This document shows, one piece after another, positions 23,001-38,000 of a stretch of DNA of 64,000 nucleotides (its first letter is position 1; each line of letters starts with the position of its first letter). Position numbers and translations under genes: made by a program. The notes under the pieces are model-generated. The model saw nothing but the letters and a program-made list of their open reading frames with translations. It did not search any database and had not been told where the DNA came from. This DNA is from Owenia fusiformis (lineage: Eukaryota; Annelida; Polychaeta; Sabellida; Oweniidae): the NCBI GenBank assembly GCA_903813345.2, contig CAIIXF020000007.1:22929564-22993563 (forward strand), written 5' to 3'.

Positions 23001-26000
23001 CATTGAGAAATGTACAGGCGAATGCCACTCTGTCTTGAACCTCAAGTCCCTCCTCTTGCTAATATAAAACAATAGATATCATATGTGACATTTAGTACAG
23101 AATTTCTAAATATGCAGGTGAATGAGCTTCCTGGTCATCTCAACCCCAAGTCAACTCAACCCAGTAAAACTCAACCCCAAGTCAACTCAACCCCAAGTCA
23201 AGTCAACCCCACTAAAACTCAACCCCAAGTCAACTCAACCCTGTAAAACTCAACCCCAGTAAAACTCAACCCCTATATATTTCTATATATTGATAAACTT
23301 ATAAGAAAGTTTATTTCATAAAAATAATTCTGATTATTCAGTTTGTGATTTTCATTCTTTAGACCATGTCATTTTATTAATCTTGCTAATACATTTGTTT
23401 TGTTGTGATCCCTATGAGGTTGACACTCGTGATTATTTGGAAAACTGGATCATGACCATTGCTTTCCAGGGGCATAGCCAGCTTTCAGTCAAAAAATCAG
23501 GTTTTCAGTCAGGGGGTGCCGATCGTGGCATAAGTGAGCCAAAAAAAAGATATGTTTTGACAAAAAATGATGCAACTTCCTTCAAAATTGGGGGAGGGTG
23601 TGTGCGCACCCCTCCTGGCTACGCCTATATGCTTTCAGTCTATTAATTAGTAAATGTTAATGATTTTGTAAATGCATGTTCATAAAAATAAAAAGTTATA
23701 TTACATTGTTAATTATTTCTAAATTATCTAAAATTTGATTTCAAAAGATCAGTCTTAAATTAAATAATAGTGACAACTTGATGAATTATCCTTGAGCTTA
23801 ACCGTTTTTTTGGCACACTCTTACAACTTTCTATTCAAAGTATCATGCAAAATGCTAGATTTTCAGAAATGAATGACTTAAATTATTCATCATAAAAAAC
23901 ATTGCACAAATGAATAGGGTTGAGTTCTACTGGGGTTGAGTTTTACAGGGTTGAGTTGACTTCGGGTTGAGTTTTACTGGGGTTGACTTGACTTGGGGTT
24001 GAATTGACTTGGGGTTGAGTTGGACTGGGTTGAGATGACTTGGGGTTGAGATGACCTGTCACCGTGAATGACACTGTTAGAGGGAGAGGGAAGGTCTAAA
24101 GAGGCAATGTGAAGGTTGACATGAAAACAATTTTTCCTTCGGGGTCATTCTTTGTCTGTCATTACTGATGAGAATATGTCACATTCTGAAATCGGAGACA
24201 TGCCCAACAGATCAATTTAGTTATCATTCATTATCAATCCCTAGGAGTCATGCTTAATGTGAAGGATGGAATTTTCCATTGATATTAGTGAGAGGCGGAG
24301 ACTCATGCTAAACCACCCCTGTTGAAATTAATATTCCAAGGTTGCAGAATGTAAGGCAAATATTCAGGGCATCACATGACATTCTTAGAATTGAAAGGTC
24401 AAAAGAATTGAATTCATTATACCTACCAGAACATCTTCATAATTATCATGAGTTCCTGTGAGGAAGGCAAACATAGCTCTAAGGTAAGGGTTCATAAGTT
24501 GAGATCTTGATGTGCTGCACATTTCTCGCCAAAGTGTGTTTTTGTCATCAGTGAAACCACTGAGTGCCATAGCAACAACATTCAAATTAACGCCTGAAAA
24601 TATGAAGAAAAAAAATTAATTTTTTTCATTTATTAACATATTATGTACATCCTGGCGATCCAGAAGTGAGATCAAAGATGTTGCCATTTGAATTCTACTG
24701 ACTTAGGTTTCCTGAGTTTGATACGGATGTCCCTCAAACAAAACTTATGCAAAATGTCACCACCTACCATTTGTTACAGATGCCAAATGCTAAACACCAA
24801 CAAACCAACCAACGAATGCCAACCACCACTCACAAAATTGTTGGAGACAATATAAAACCAGAATAACGGCAACGCCAAAGCGTAGCGAATCCCATCGAAC
24901 AGAAATGGCTGGCATTTTTACAAACGAAGCGCAAATATCATAAAACAACATACCAGAAAGGCCACCATTTTCAAAATGGTGGCTCACTAGCCAAGTTGTC
25001 ATCAGAAAAAATAATATGCTTTTAAGTAGCCACCTCTAAAATTTTTGAAAAATCGCACACGTACTTGTAAAATAACACACATGAAAATGGTGGCCATTTT
25101 TCAAAATGGCCGACTACTCCCCAAAGTTTTATTAGACAATGTGCCATGCTTAAAGTATTCACATATCAATAATGAACAAAATCGCTCCACTACTTTTCGA
25201 GTTATAGTAAAATACGTTAAAATGGTGGCCATTTTTCAAAATGGCCACCTTCTACCAAAAGCGTCATTAGAAATAGACGGTGTGCCATGCTTATAGTATT
25301 CACAAACCAAATATGAACAAAATCGCTCTACTACTTTTCGAGTTATAGTAAAATACGTTAAAATGGCCACCTCTAAAATTTTTGAAAAATCGCACACGTA
25401 CTTGTAAAATAACACACATGAAAATGGTGGCCATTTTTCAAACCTTCTACCAAAAGCGTCATTAGAAATAGACGGTGTGCCATGCTTATAGTATTCACAA
25501 ACCAAATATGAACAAAATCGCTCTACTACTTTTCGAGTTATAGTAAAATACGTTAAATTGGCGGCCATTTTCAAAATTGTTTTCAAAATGGCCGCCTTCT
25601 ACCAAAAGTGTCATAGGACAGTGTGCCATGCTTATAGTATTCACATACCAAATATGAACAAAATCGCTCCACTACTTTTCGAGTTATGTAAAATACGTTA
25701 AAATGGCGGCCATTTTTCAAAATGGCCGCCTTCTACCAAAAGTGTCTTTAGACAGTGTGCAATGCTTATAGTATTCACACACCAAATATGAACAAAATCG
25801 CTCCACTATTTTTTGAGTTACAGCAAAAATCGTAAAATGACGAGTAAAGGCCGCCATTTTTCAAGATGGCTGCCATGTGCTTCTTTAATATCTACATTTG
25901 TAGCATTATTAATGTCCTTTATAATTTTTTTACATTTAAAACATATTGCTATTACAGTTTTACATATTGCACCTAAATTACTGTAAAATCGTCACTAAAA

Positions 26001-29000
26001 TGGCCGCCATTTTGAAATGAGAGGCCATTTTGAAAATCGGCTTTCAAGCAGAACTTTTACCCCCATAGGGCATATGTGTACAAAATATGAACAAAATCGG
26101 GCCAACGGTATTTGAGTTATTGCCCGGACGGACGGACGGAGGCATTCCCTATATCCCTCCGAACTTCGTTCGATGGGATAACTAATAAACGGCAACTCCA
26201 CGGAGTAGCAAATCCCTACGAACACTATATAAATCATGAATCTGTACAGTCACAATGTAATATTTACCATCTACTCTTCCCTTCAATAAATATTTGAGAT
26301 CATTGTGGTGTCATTTTAACATACTTTCAAGATAACTCTAAGTAATGGCGAATTCCTGCTCTAGGCAGCCATTTTGAATTTTCTGAGGCACAAATCAGAA
26401 AAACAATACCATATTCGTGATCTACTCTGAAATTCCTTCAATTTAAGTATAATATAGCCATACTTTAAGAGATCAAAAAATAATTGTGAGATCCCACATT
26501 GGGCGGCCATATACGCTGAAACACATCATTTAACTGAACAAATAATAATGATATATGATACCTGGTGTACATATTACCTTGTGAGCCACTTTTCATTGCG
26601 CCATCATTGAGTATCTGGATCGCCCGTCTTATCTTTAAATTGAATAAGGCTATAGCAGCTGCTCTTTCAAACTGGTTCAAACTTTCATATCTAAAAGAAA
26701 CATGTTACTATAATATATATATATTATAATTTATATACATGTATATTACAAGTTGCCATAGGTACACAAAATTCAGTGCATGTACACTTATTTTCTCTGA
26801 GAGCATATTTATAGGATATCTTATGATTTTGAGGAATATCATTTTTATCTACGAGGTGATATTGATAGCTGCACGAGTGCATATATCAATATCACCGAGT
26901 AGATTTAAATGATATTCTGAAAAAAAATCATAGGATGTTCCTATTATCCTACACTTAAAAGGAGTGTACTAAATGTATAATATCATTGCAAAATGAATTT
27001 CATGCCAAATAGAGTCAATTTGGCGGGAAATCAACAAGCGGAGTATATCGTCACAATATCCTCCGCATATTGGGTTTTCCGGAGTATATTGTCACGATAT
27101 CCTCCACCCGGAGTATATCATCACGATATCCTCCGGTTATTCATTTTGCCAATAGATATCAAATTTATTTTTTAATGTTATTATACATTTAGTACACTAA
27201 GTGTAGGATAATATATTATATCTAACATGATGTAATGATGTCTAAAACTTTCACCAGCATTGAAGGTATTGCACCCACTTTCGCAAATATGCTTTGCACA
27301 GTGTTGACCATTTTATAAACTTTTTAGACTTGTTAAATGGGAATTTTGCACCTGAGTGCACTGTAAAGATCACTCGGGTTTATTTCTCATATTTTTATCT
27401 GCCTAAAGGCTGATTTAGACTTGCCCCTGATCTGCACATCATGCATCCTCCTAAGCAGATGACCAGAATCTGTACCTCCTTCTTCCCCCCTGCTATAAGC
27501 AATTTGGAAGCGCTCGATTAAACTGAATCACATGATCTAATTATGCGCCGATGACGTATACATTATTGGATTGCTGTCGAATCAAATTGGGAGTTCTTAA
27601 TCAGAGAAATGCTAACTGCTTATCGCAGGGAGTAAAAAGAAAGAGGATATTCTGGATTTTGAAGCCCTGTAATCGGAGGATGCACATCATGCTGAGTAAT
27701 AATATTGATCTGGCCACGAAAAGTTTATACAAGGGCCGATCAAAAAGTTTCTTACCGTTGGCTCTCAATTTTATAATAAAAGGAGTTAGAAGCTCAAACT
27801 TTCACATGAGACAGGATAGTTAGTTTGCTTGAAACTGTACGAGTTTCATATAAATTGGTTCATTGGTAGTGACACAGAGTCAATTCATATTTTCGATGAC
27901 AAAGTTAGGTGGAGCAGCGTTATATGTAAAATATCTGCTGAGTTGTGGTTCTGGAAATTTACCGACATCGTTTCAAACCTTTCATACGAAGGCCTTAAAC
28001 ATGTGTTTTTGGATTGAGTGAACAGATATACGAAGTGCATTGCAACTGGGGTTGAATATTTTGAATGAGAATGAATATTAGCAGAAAAACTAATTAAACA
28101 TGATTAAACTACAGTCTGTTGACAGATGACACTACTTAGTGTTAGAAATTTCCAAAACAGCAGCTTAGCACAATTTTTTTCTAAAAAAACGCTGCTCCAC
28201 CTAATTCAATCATTGAAAATATGTATTGACCCTGTGTCACTACCAATGAACCAATTTAAATGAAACTCAGGCACTCTCAAGCAAACTTACTACCCTGTCT
28301 TATGTAAAAGTTTGAGCGTCCAACTCCTCTTATTATAAAATCTAGAGCCAACGGTAAGAAACTATTTGATCGGCCCTTGTACATAGAAAACTTAAGCAAC
28401 ACAATATGTCAAAGTATAATTTGGAATGTACTAAAATGGTCTCATGGGCGTAGCCATATTTCAGTCTGGGGGTGCAATTGCCAATCTTTTTGGTTTTCAG
28501 TCAGAAGGGGGGGGGGGGGGTGAGGGGTATGATTGTGGCATAAGAGAGCCAAAAAAATATGTTTTGAATTGGACAAAAATTGACGTAACTTCCTTCAAAA
28601 TTGAGCTAGAAGCTTCAAATAAAAAGCATTTTAAAGCGTCTTTCTTTTTCATTGGTAATGGGAGGGGGGGGGAGGAAGGAGTGCGCCCATGGGTCTAATA
28701 ATGTGAAATTGATCTTACCTATCTATAATTGCATTGAGTTTCATCTCATCCTTTTCAAAGCCCCAACTGCAAAGGGTTAATGCCTTTGACCTTTAAACAT
28801 AAAAATGGTACTCCTTAAAAACATATTGGATTCAAAATGAATGCTACATTACTAAGTATTAGGCTGATTTGGTATTAGAAAAATAATATACAAAGCATAT
28901 GAATTGTGTAATATGATATTTAACTCGAATAATGCTATGTTCACATTTCTTTGAAATTAACCTAAGCTCCACCAGTCTATGTATGTATCACATTAATGAA

Positions 29001-32000
29001 GGGCAATAAAGATATACATGCTAACACATACAACAAGGAAAAGAATGAAATGTATTGGTATTACTAGGATATTTCATTTTACAATTTCTATAACTCTATA
29101 TCTGGAGATAAATTAAACAAAATAGATAATAAAATGTTTGGTACCGTTCCTCACTGCTGTAAGTCCTCGGTGCCGAACCTCCATATTTGCCAGACCCCAG
29201 TCCCTGCCACACCATGTAGTTGAGGGTACTTTTTGACATTAACCCATTTGACGTCCCTTCACCCAGAAGTATGGATTTCACACCCATATATTTGGAAGAT
29301 CCTTTGGTTACTTTTAAATCCCCATTATTATGAAGCCCATTCACATGTGAAAAAGGTTAAGGCACATATATGGTTCAAATTCATAATTAAACAAAATATT
29401 CCAGTATACAAATACATACTATGAGAATGTTGTCAATCAGCGTTTAATAAAAACATTTCTAGCAGAGAGCATTCGCCTCTTTACAATCCTCAATACAATT
29501 TTCGAGTCAAATTTTTAACTTACTACAGTTGATTGCATTCATTACCACTGTTCCCCAGCTGGATGATTCAACTTAGAGAAAACAAAAGAATTTCAAAAGA
29601 AGCTAACTGCAGTTAGAGTCATCCAAACGTGGAACAGTGATTACTAAACTATGCTTTGCTATTACAAAAAAATTCATCTGACTATGGAAAAGGATATAAT
29701 CTAACCATCCCCAGAGGTTGATTAACAATGCATTGTCACCAACAAGGTAACCATTTTGTCCCAGCTGTTCAATCTGCAAAAGAGAAAGTTCTTTATGATA
29801 TGAGGATGTGTGTGGTGAATAGAATAGTTGTAACTTTATTCTTTCATGATTCGAGATAATTAACCTAGGCATTTTGTACCAGCTGCAAAACCTGCAGTTC
29901 TGAAGAAGGTTTTGATATACGAGGAAGGTATATTAATATATATACGAGGAAGGAAGGTATATTAATATATATATACAAGGAAGATATATTAAAATATTTT
30001 AATGACGTATAGTACAACAAATATGTGTCATTACAGTAAATCATGAAACATTTCTGAAAAATTCCATATTATGGTATTGCAAAAGTCTATATATTTTTTT
30101 ATTATGAAGGACCCATGGTCCTGTGCTCACACAGTTTGGAACCTTCAGAGGAATGTATATCTGACTTTCAAACAAAAATATTGATTTGGATTTGTAGTCT
30201 CGAACTTTGAGAAACTTAGATAGCACAGTTGTGTGACCTAGTTTGATGACCTTTTACCTTGAAAATTTTACTAATTCAGAGCTCAGTAAGGTCTTTTGTG
30301 ATTAAGCTGACCAAAATTTACATCCAAAAATCAATTCGAAGGTCACTGAAGGTCAAATAAAGGTCAAATCCTAAAACTTATGTCAGATTTGAACTCCTGG
30401 CAACTTGTAGATGATTTTCAAAAAAAATTTGGTCAAATTGAAGCAAGTTGAAAAATAACTTATTTTTACTGTTTTTTGACGTCAAATATCTCAAAAACGG
30501 TAAAAATTTGATGCTGACATATATTGAGCAATATGTAGGGATTCTAATGCTTAAATCTAGTAATGATGTAATTCATTGCAAGAAATGATCAAGTATAAGG
30601 TCAAATCCTAAAACTAATGTCAGATTTGAACTCCTGGCAACTTGTAGATGATTTTCAAAAAAAAATTTGGTCAAATTGAAGCAAGTTGAAAAATAACTTA
30701 TTTTTACTGTTTTTTGACGTCAAATATCTCAAAAACAGTAAAAATTTGATGCTGACATATGTTGAGCAATATGTAGAGAATGCTTAAATCTAGAAATGAT
30801 GTAATTCATTGCAAGAAATGATCAAGTATAAGGCAAACTTTGAGAAACTTGTCAATCACAAAACCTGCCATTGACTTTATACATGAGAAAGTTTCTTGAA
30901 AATGACAAAGTCCTACTTTTGTCAAATTTTATAAAGTAAAAACCAAAAACTGTAATTCCAAGAGCTTTGAAATCTTCAGAGGATATAAGTTGCATATACA
31001 GCAACTACTAAAAGTTATTTGAAAGTTCTACTTCAACAAAGTGTCTAGTATTTACAGAAAATTTGACTTATTGATGTCAAAATCCGCAATTTCTCAGAAA
31101 CCGGGCGAACTTGGGAAATGGCGATGATAGGTCAAATAGGCATTATGGATATGCATAAAATGAATGTGGATATGACTCAATCCGAATAGCAGTTTTGATT
31201 TGTGCGGCCAATGTTGACGGACGGACGGACGGACCAACGGACGGATGGACGGACATCTTGTAATATATAGATACACTGTCCCACATGTTTTGTTAAAGAG
31301 CAACTGAAGCATACAATCTTTCCACAAAGATAAATTCAGACCAACATTTGGATATCTACATCATATAGGTAGATTATAATTGATTTTATTTACTTGTCAT
31401 ATCCAGTATTTAATACATTATAGGTTTAAACCCATATTAATATTGAAGTCATATTTGGTAAGTTAAAATCCAGTATATATTAATTATAGGAAATAGACGG
31501 ACGTACGGACCAACGGACAGGCAGACGCCTGGTCGATCCCATAGGCTCACTGTGTGAGCCAAAAACTACCAATACTAGGCGAACTTGATTGACATAGAAC
31601 AGAACATTTAGAATGCACTTGCTCTGAACTTAGCATATTACCTCACTTTGACTTTAGTATAGCCTTGAACTGGCCTTGATTTTGAACCTTTGATCTTTGA
31701 AATTCTGACATTATTTGTCATTCTTTTGGACACTTTTAATCATTTTAACCTATTTTAACCTCCAAAAACATAATTCTGGAAATTGGAACTTTTTGACCTA
31801 TTATAGTCCGATTTTAATTTTGATACAGATTCATAAGCATATTGTGAGAAAATTTCCTATCTATTTTGTATCAACATTGGCTATCTGTATGCTAAAATTC
31901 AAAGAAAACTATTGAAGTTTCGTGTCAGGTTCTCAAAAACATAGATTTGACCTAGATTTTGACCTCTTCTGTTGTAGGCGATGACTAATTCTATTTGTAT

Positions 32001-35000
32001 CCAGTCTGTATCTGGTATTTTTCAATTCATATTTCTCCTGTGACACCATTCAAAAGGTTACAGAATCTAAACCGGAAGTCAGATTTCAATTCTGATTGCA
32101 GATTTATCACAATCGTAGTTTTCGGCCACAAATATCTTGAAAACAGTAAGATTAATCAAAAAACAATTTGCTTTCGGCTTTATTTTCAAGGAACACAATG
32201 AAAGAAGATTGAGAACAAATAACGAAGGACGTCTGGAACCTGGAGTCTGGAGTTTAATAATTATATTTTCTAGTAAAGGTTGCCTGTCTTAAGTTCGCTG
32301 TTACATCCTTGAGGTCCTGGGGATCTAATTAACGGCTTTAGCTCAAGAAAAACCAGGGTAACAATGTTACAAAACATGTGCCAGTGCCTGGATTTTCACC
32401 AGGCACTTGCTTAGATTTAAATATATTTTCTTAGTTCCCAGATAGAGCAAAGGGGCATTTATGCACTTTGTCAATGTATAACAGTTCTGTCAATTAGACA
32501 GCGATGAACATGTCAAAAGGTTACTTTTATTATGAGAGTACCTCTGTACTTCTGTATACTGTACTCCTTTCTTGAGTTATCATCATTTTTTTCGTAACAT
32601 TTTTTGTGGCCATTTTTGTAAAAAATCAAATGGGCAAAAGTAGGTCAAATTAATAAAACAACATGAATAGGTACATGCCATATACGATACGTGTACAGTA
32701 AGATAATGAAAAATGATCAACAGAACCAGCTCACCATGAAATCAAAGTTAGAGTACATTGTACTTTTGCCTTATATGGAGTAACTTTTGCAAAATTTACA
32801 GAACTTCTACCCCCATTGGGTATATGTGTACAAAATATGAACAAAATTGGGCCAACAGTATTTGAGTTATTGCCCGGATGGACGGACTTATGTACGGACG
32901 TACATACGTACGGACGGACGGAGGCGTTCTCTATATCCCTCCAACTTCGTTCGATGGGATAATAACAAAGGACGTCTGGAACCTGGAGTCTGGAGTTTAA
33001 TAATTATATTTTCTAGCAAAGGTTGCCTGTCTTAAGTTCGGTGCTACATCCTTGAGGTCCTGGGGATCTAATTAACGCTTTAGCTCAAGAAAAACCAGGG
33101 TAACAATGTTACAAAACATGTGCCAATACGTGTACAGTAAGATAACGAAAAATGATCAACAGAACCAGCTCACCATGAAATCAAAGTTAGAGTACATTGT
33201 ACTTTTGCCTAATATGGGGTAACTTTTGCAAAATTTACAGAACAATTGCAATAAACTGTTCATGTATATTTTCAAATTTGAAAGCAATGTAATGGTGTAA
33301 ATTACTGGTATGGACCCAATAAAATGGATAGATGATTGATAGTTTTCATTCTCTATATATTTGTTGATGAATGGCTGGATGAAAGGAGAGGTGGCAATTC
33401 CATATGCTCAGTGATAGGACACATTAATTTTGAATCTAGTCGCTAATTCAACAATCTGATTGAGCTGACATCTTTATGTTCTAATCAATGTCATTCCTCT
33501 TACCTGAAGACCATATTCTTTCATAGCTCTACGTTTCATTGTAATTGAGATATCAGTTGCAGCTTCTCTAATATACTGAGTGGTCTTTAGCTGTTGAATC
33601 TTCCTCCCACAAGACCACATCAAGTACTGGTTGGGGCACCATTTCTGCAATATAACAGTTCCATGTTTGTTAATTAACGGTTACATTTACATAATATCAA
33701 GTATCAGAGAACAACTGATGATGTTTATACAGGCATTGTAACTGGGGTCCATCATTAAGGTTAATTAGAATTGAATTATGGCCCAGTTGTTGTTATTTCA
33801 TTCATTTCTTTGCTGAAATAAAACTGGGGCAGAGTGAAAATAACTTAGAAGACATTTAGTGACACACTGACTTCGTTGAAGTTGTGCAAAATTTTCTTGG
33901 ATTTATGAGAGTATAAATAAACAATATTCAATTTTTTACATTTCAAACGAAATTTTATTCCCTGGATATTAATGTATATACATGTACATACATATACCAA
34001 ATGTTAAATTAGTAACATTTGCAGTAAAAAATTACAAATCAGTGGCAAAATACTATTTGAATAATCCACCATACCAATGCTATTCTTTCAAAGACTGTGA
34101 CATCCCTCAGGGCACTAGAGGTAGAGACAGTAATAAGTCTATTCTCACATGTATTATGCCATGAGAATGATGACAGACTGTGAGGAGTCCCAGCTAGAAA
34201 TATAAATACGCACCAAAAAAATTATTGCGCACACAAGAGAAATGTGCAGCGATTGAACAAATCTAATAGAAATGGACAATATAGTACACACTGTAAAGTG
34301 CAAAGTTGGAATCCTTCAAATGAAAAAACATTTGGAAAATATGAGGACATCAGAACGATATTTTTCTGTTTTATTAGAACTTTCAATTCAAAATTCATAT
34401 ATCATAAGATTTAAGCATGTGAAGAGTGTATATGGGTAATGTAAATATGTGTGTTGAATAAAGTTTGATTTAATAAAAAATAAATAAAAGAAGGCATTAA
34501 CATGCAAATTTGTTACAGACACCGAACACCAACCACCAAACACTTACTACTGAACACCATCCACAAAAAGATGGAGACCATAACAATATGTACATATATA
34601 AAAACTAATAAAGCAATAATTTTGAAACTGTACTTACGCTGAACATATCTTTCTATGACAGTGGGTTCTACATCATCTGTGCCAATATTAGTGTGCTGTA
34701 TATCATACAGCTTAACAGCAGAGCTATCACGCACCAACGAGGCAAGGAGACCAGTTCTAGTTGGGCACCAAGAGATCTTCATGACTGGTTTTTGATCACT
34801 AAATGTTAACATCTCAATACAGTTAAGGTCACAAGGAAGAAAATAAATCATGATCACTTTCAAATTATTCTTTATATGATGTTAATCAGCTCTCATCTTT
34901 TTGACAAATGATGGAACATTTTGAATTTTTGTACATTTAGTATTTCATGCATAAACTTCAATGAGCATGGGTTCAGAAAATCAGCATATTTATACCTTTT

Positions 35001-38000
35001 CCATTTCATATTTACTTCATAACATTTTGATTTTGCTTTTTTTTAAAATAATTAAACAAATAAAAGGCTGGTAATTACATTTACAGGGTGGCTGTTTCTA
35101 AAGGCAATTTTTTATATATATAAAGTCAACACTTTTTTAACCATACATGGAAGTATTGTACATGTATAGTGCTTGAGTTTTGTGAATGCTTCAAAGGATA
35201 CAGGTTTGTCAAAGTTTCTTATATCCCACACATGTATTTGTGACTGGAAAAATAAAAACACATTTATTTATTTCAATATCGAATAAATAAGTTACACGGA
35301 TGATATGACAATTAAATTCACAGAAATCAGTTTTCATAAGTTTACTCTTGATCTTAATATGTGTCAGGCCCGTAGCCAGCGTTTTCCAAGAGGGGGGTGT
35401 TCAGGGGGATTCGTTTGACAACTTTGACAGAGAGGTGAAAAAGTGCAAGATTTTGAAAGAAACTTTGGCCAGGAGGGGGGATGTTCACTCGAACGCTTGA
35501 CTAAGAGCCTTTGTAAAACAACTGGGTGCTTCAGCATAGAATTCATAAATTATGTTGAATATCGCTACCCTGTCAGAGGGATGGACATACTTTGACTAAA
35601 ACTGGCAAAACACGAAAACAGCATTATCTTGGTGAGAAAAATATAATTGGAGATCACTTGTTAATGTGTGTACGTGTACCTCATGGAATGATGCTAGCCT
35701 GTGTTCACAGTGAGGATCAACCTTAATACCATGTACAGCTTTAGTGTAGGCATCTGCCACACGTTGAGACTTACTGGAATCTACAATGAATAATGTAGCA
35801 CATAGTAAATGTGTAAATATAGGCATTGTGTAATGGTTGTTACTGTACTAGGATATTTTGATTACGTATACATATAGGGCATTACCATGACAATGGTTAC
35901 CATATTTTGTTAATTGTCAGGAATATGTTAACATAGTCACATACATGTTGTGTTATTTATGAAAGTTTCATGAAGGATAAAGAAGTACACTGTAAGTATA
36001 AAAGTATAGCAAAATTAGCCTTAATCAACATAAGTCCATCAGTGTGTGATAGAGAGGTCATCAGTAAAACTTTATTTGATTCAAATTTTTTGAAACTTGC
36101 AGTTTTATTTTCTTTATTAGATTCTAGTGTACACTAGTTACCTCTGAGATCATATATTCTAAGACTTTTGTTGTTCATCCCAGCGAGGAGTGTCTTTGGT
36201 TCATTACGTATCCAGTCCAGTGAATAACACGTTTCACCACTTCCTGTTAAATATACGTACAGTACATCGATACAGGTCATTTACAGTAAACATTGAGCTT
36301 TATTCAACAAGGGTTCTCCACAATTGTTAAATAATGAGTTGTGGAAAAATTTGAAAAATGGTAAAATTATAATGGTAAAATTAAATTTGAGTGAATCTGA
36401 ATGAGGATGGAAACACATTGCCAAATAGACAACAGACAAAGTTGGTTCGCTATAAGGGGAGAGTATTGATAGCTTGGAAATATTTGATTCAGGTCAACAA
36501 AATGGCATTTGAGTATCAATTTTTGGGTTGGACAGGCAGAAATGAGTTATTAAAGAATTTTTATTTATTTGTTTGAATAGGGCCACATGGGGCCAAGACA
36601 ACAAATACAAATTCATAATTGTACAATTAATTCATCTGATAAAACTGAGATTCATTTACAATTACGATACACCATTCGGACACTGAGTGTTCTCCTCAGA
36701 CCTTTTTCTCAAGTTGGTGTAAAATCGTCATTTTCACAATTTAGACCAAATTAGATTAAAACATGTTATTTTCAAGATTCCTCTCATTTTCAATATCCCA
36801 GATGCGAGTAGAAATAATCTTGATTTACGTCATTAACAATTCACAATTCAGTCAAACTGATGTCATATTTGGAATCTACATGTAAAATTACATTTAGAAA
36901 TGTGGTTTTGAAAAGAGGTTATCAACTTTGAAAATTTAACTTTGTTTGAAAATGTGACTTCTAGGTCGGGGAGATTCCCCATAGACCCCATGTTGTAAAA
37001 CCACAAAAAGTGAAATATCTTTTCTTGTGTTGGGTAGATAATATTTTCTTTTACTGGACATATTTTAATTTGTATAACTATCAGATATATAAAGGTAGTA
37101 TGAAAAGTGAACCACTAAAACTGATGCATATTCAAGTTTAAGGGAATTTTGTAATACCCTGCCATGTTAATTCCCCCGAATCAGCCACCTGGTGGCGAAA
37201 CTGGTAACTACCTACTCGCATCTGAGTAATTGGGGATATCACTGTACAGTAAGAAAATCTTTCTGTTGTTGTATATCATAGACTTCTACCTACCTAGTTC
37301 ATATAAAGGCCTAGTTACGACTGTAGCCGGGTCATGATGCATGACAACTGGTTTGCGTTCAGGAGTTACACTTAGGTCTCCACTTGGCTTTGCAAGGACG
37401 TCCCAGATGAGAATTGCTGGGTCCATACGATATTTATCTAAACCTTCTGCCAACTGGAGACAGAAAACAATCCATCTTTAGTGTTCAATTTGAAATTTGC
37501 ATCACAAAAGTCAATAACAAGTTGACTATGTTAAAGAGGATTTTTATAAAAAATCTGCGAAATCAAAAAGTTTAAGTTACAAATATCCGAAAATGCTGTA
37601 TTGTCAAATTAAATGCCGTATTTCTAAATTAAAACAATACAAGGTATTTAAGAGTCTATGTACCAATGTTTTCTCGACATGGTTCCAAGCAAGGCAGTGA
37701 CATTGTCTTGTGTGTCTGTTTGAAACTGGAATAAAATTGTAAAATTTATACAACTGCAAAGTATACACGTAGCACATACAAGTGAGATATAAATTCACCC
37801 CAAACATAAACATAAAATATATACATTCACACTTTTCTTTTCTTTTATTATTCCTTTACATTCACACTTTTCTTTTCTTTTATTATTCCTTTATTTTTCA
37901 TTGTTTTTTTTGTATAGTAAATGACAAATTAAAACTACTTTACAACATATGATGTAAAAACAGAACTCTATAAGAAGAGAAAAAATGTGACACAAAGCTA

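Noticed and set aside
24790-25586. Membrane-like short frames at 24790-25002 and 25236-25586
   Set aside because: They lie in a tandem repeat cluster; near-identical frames recur at each repeat.
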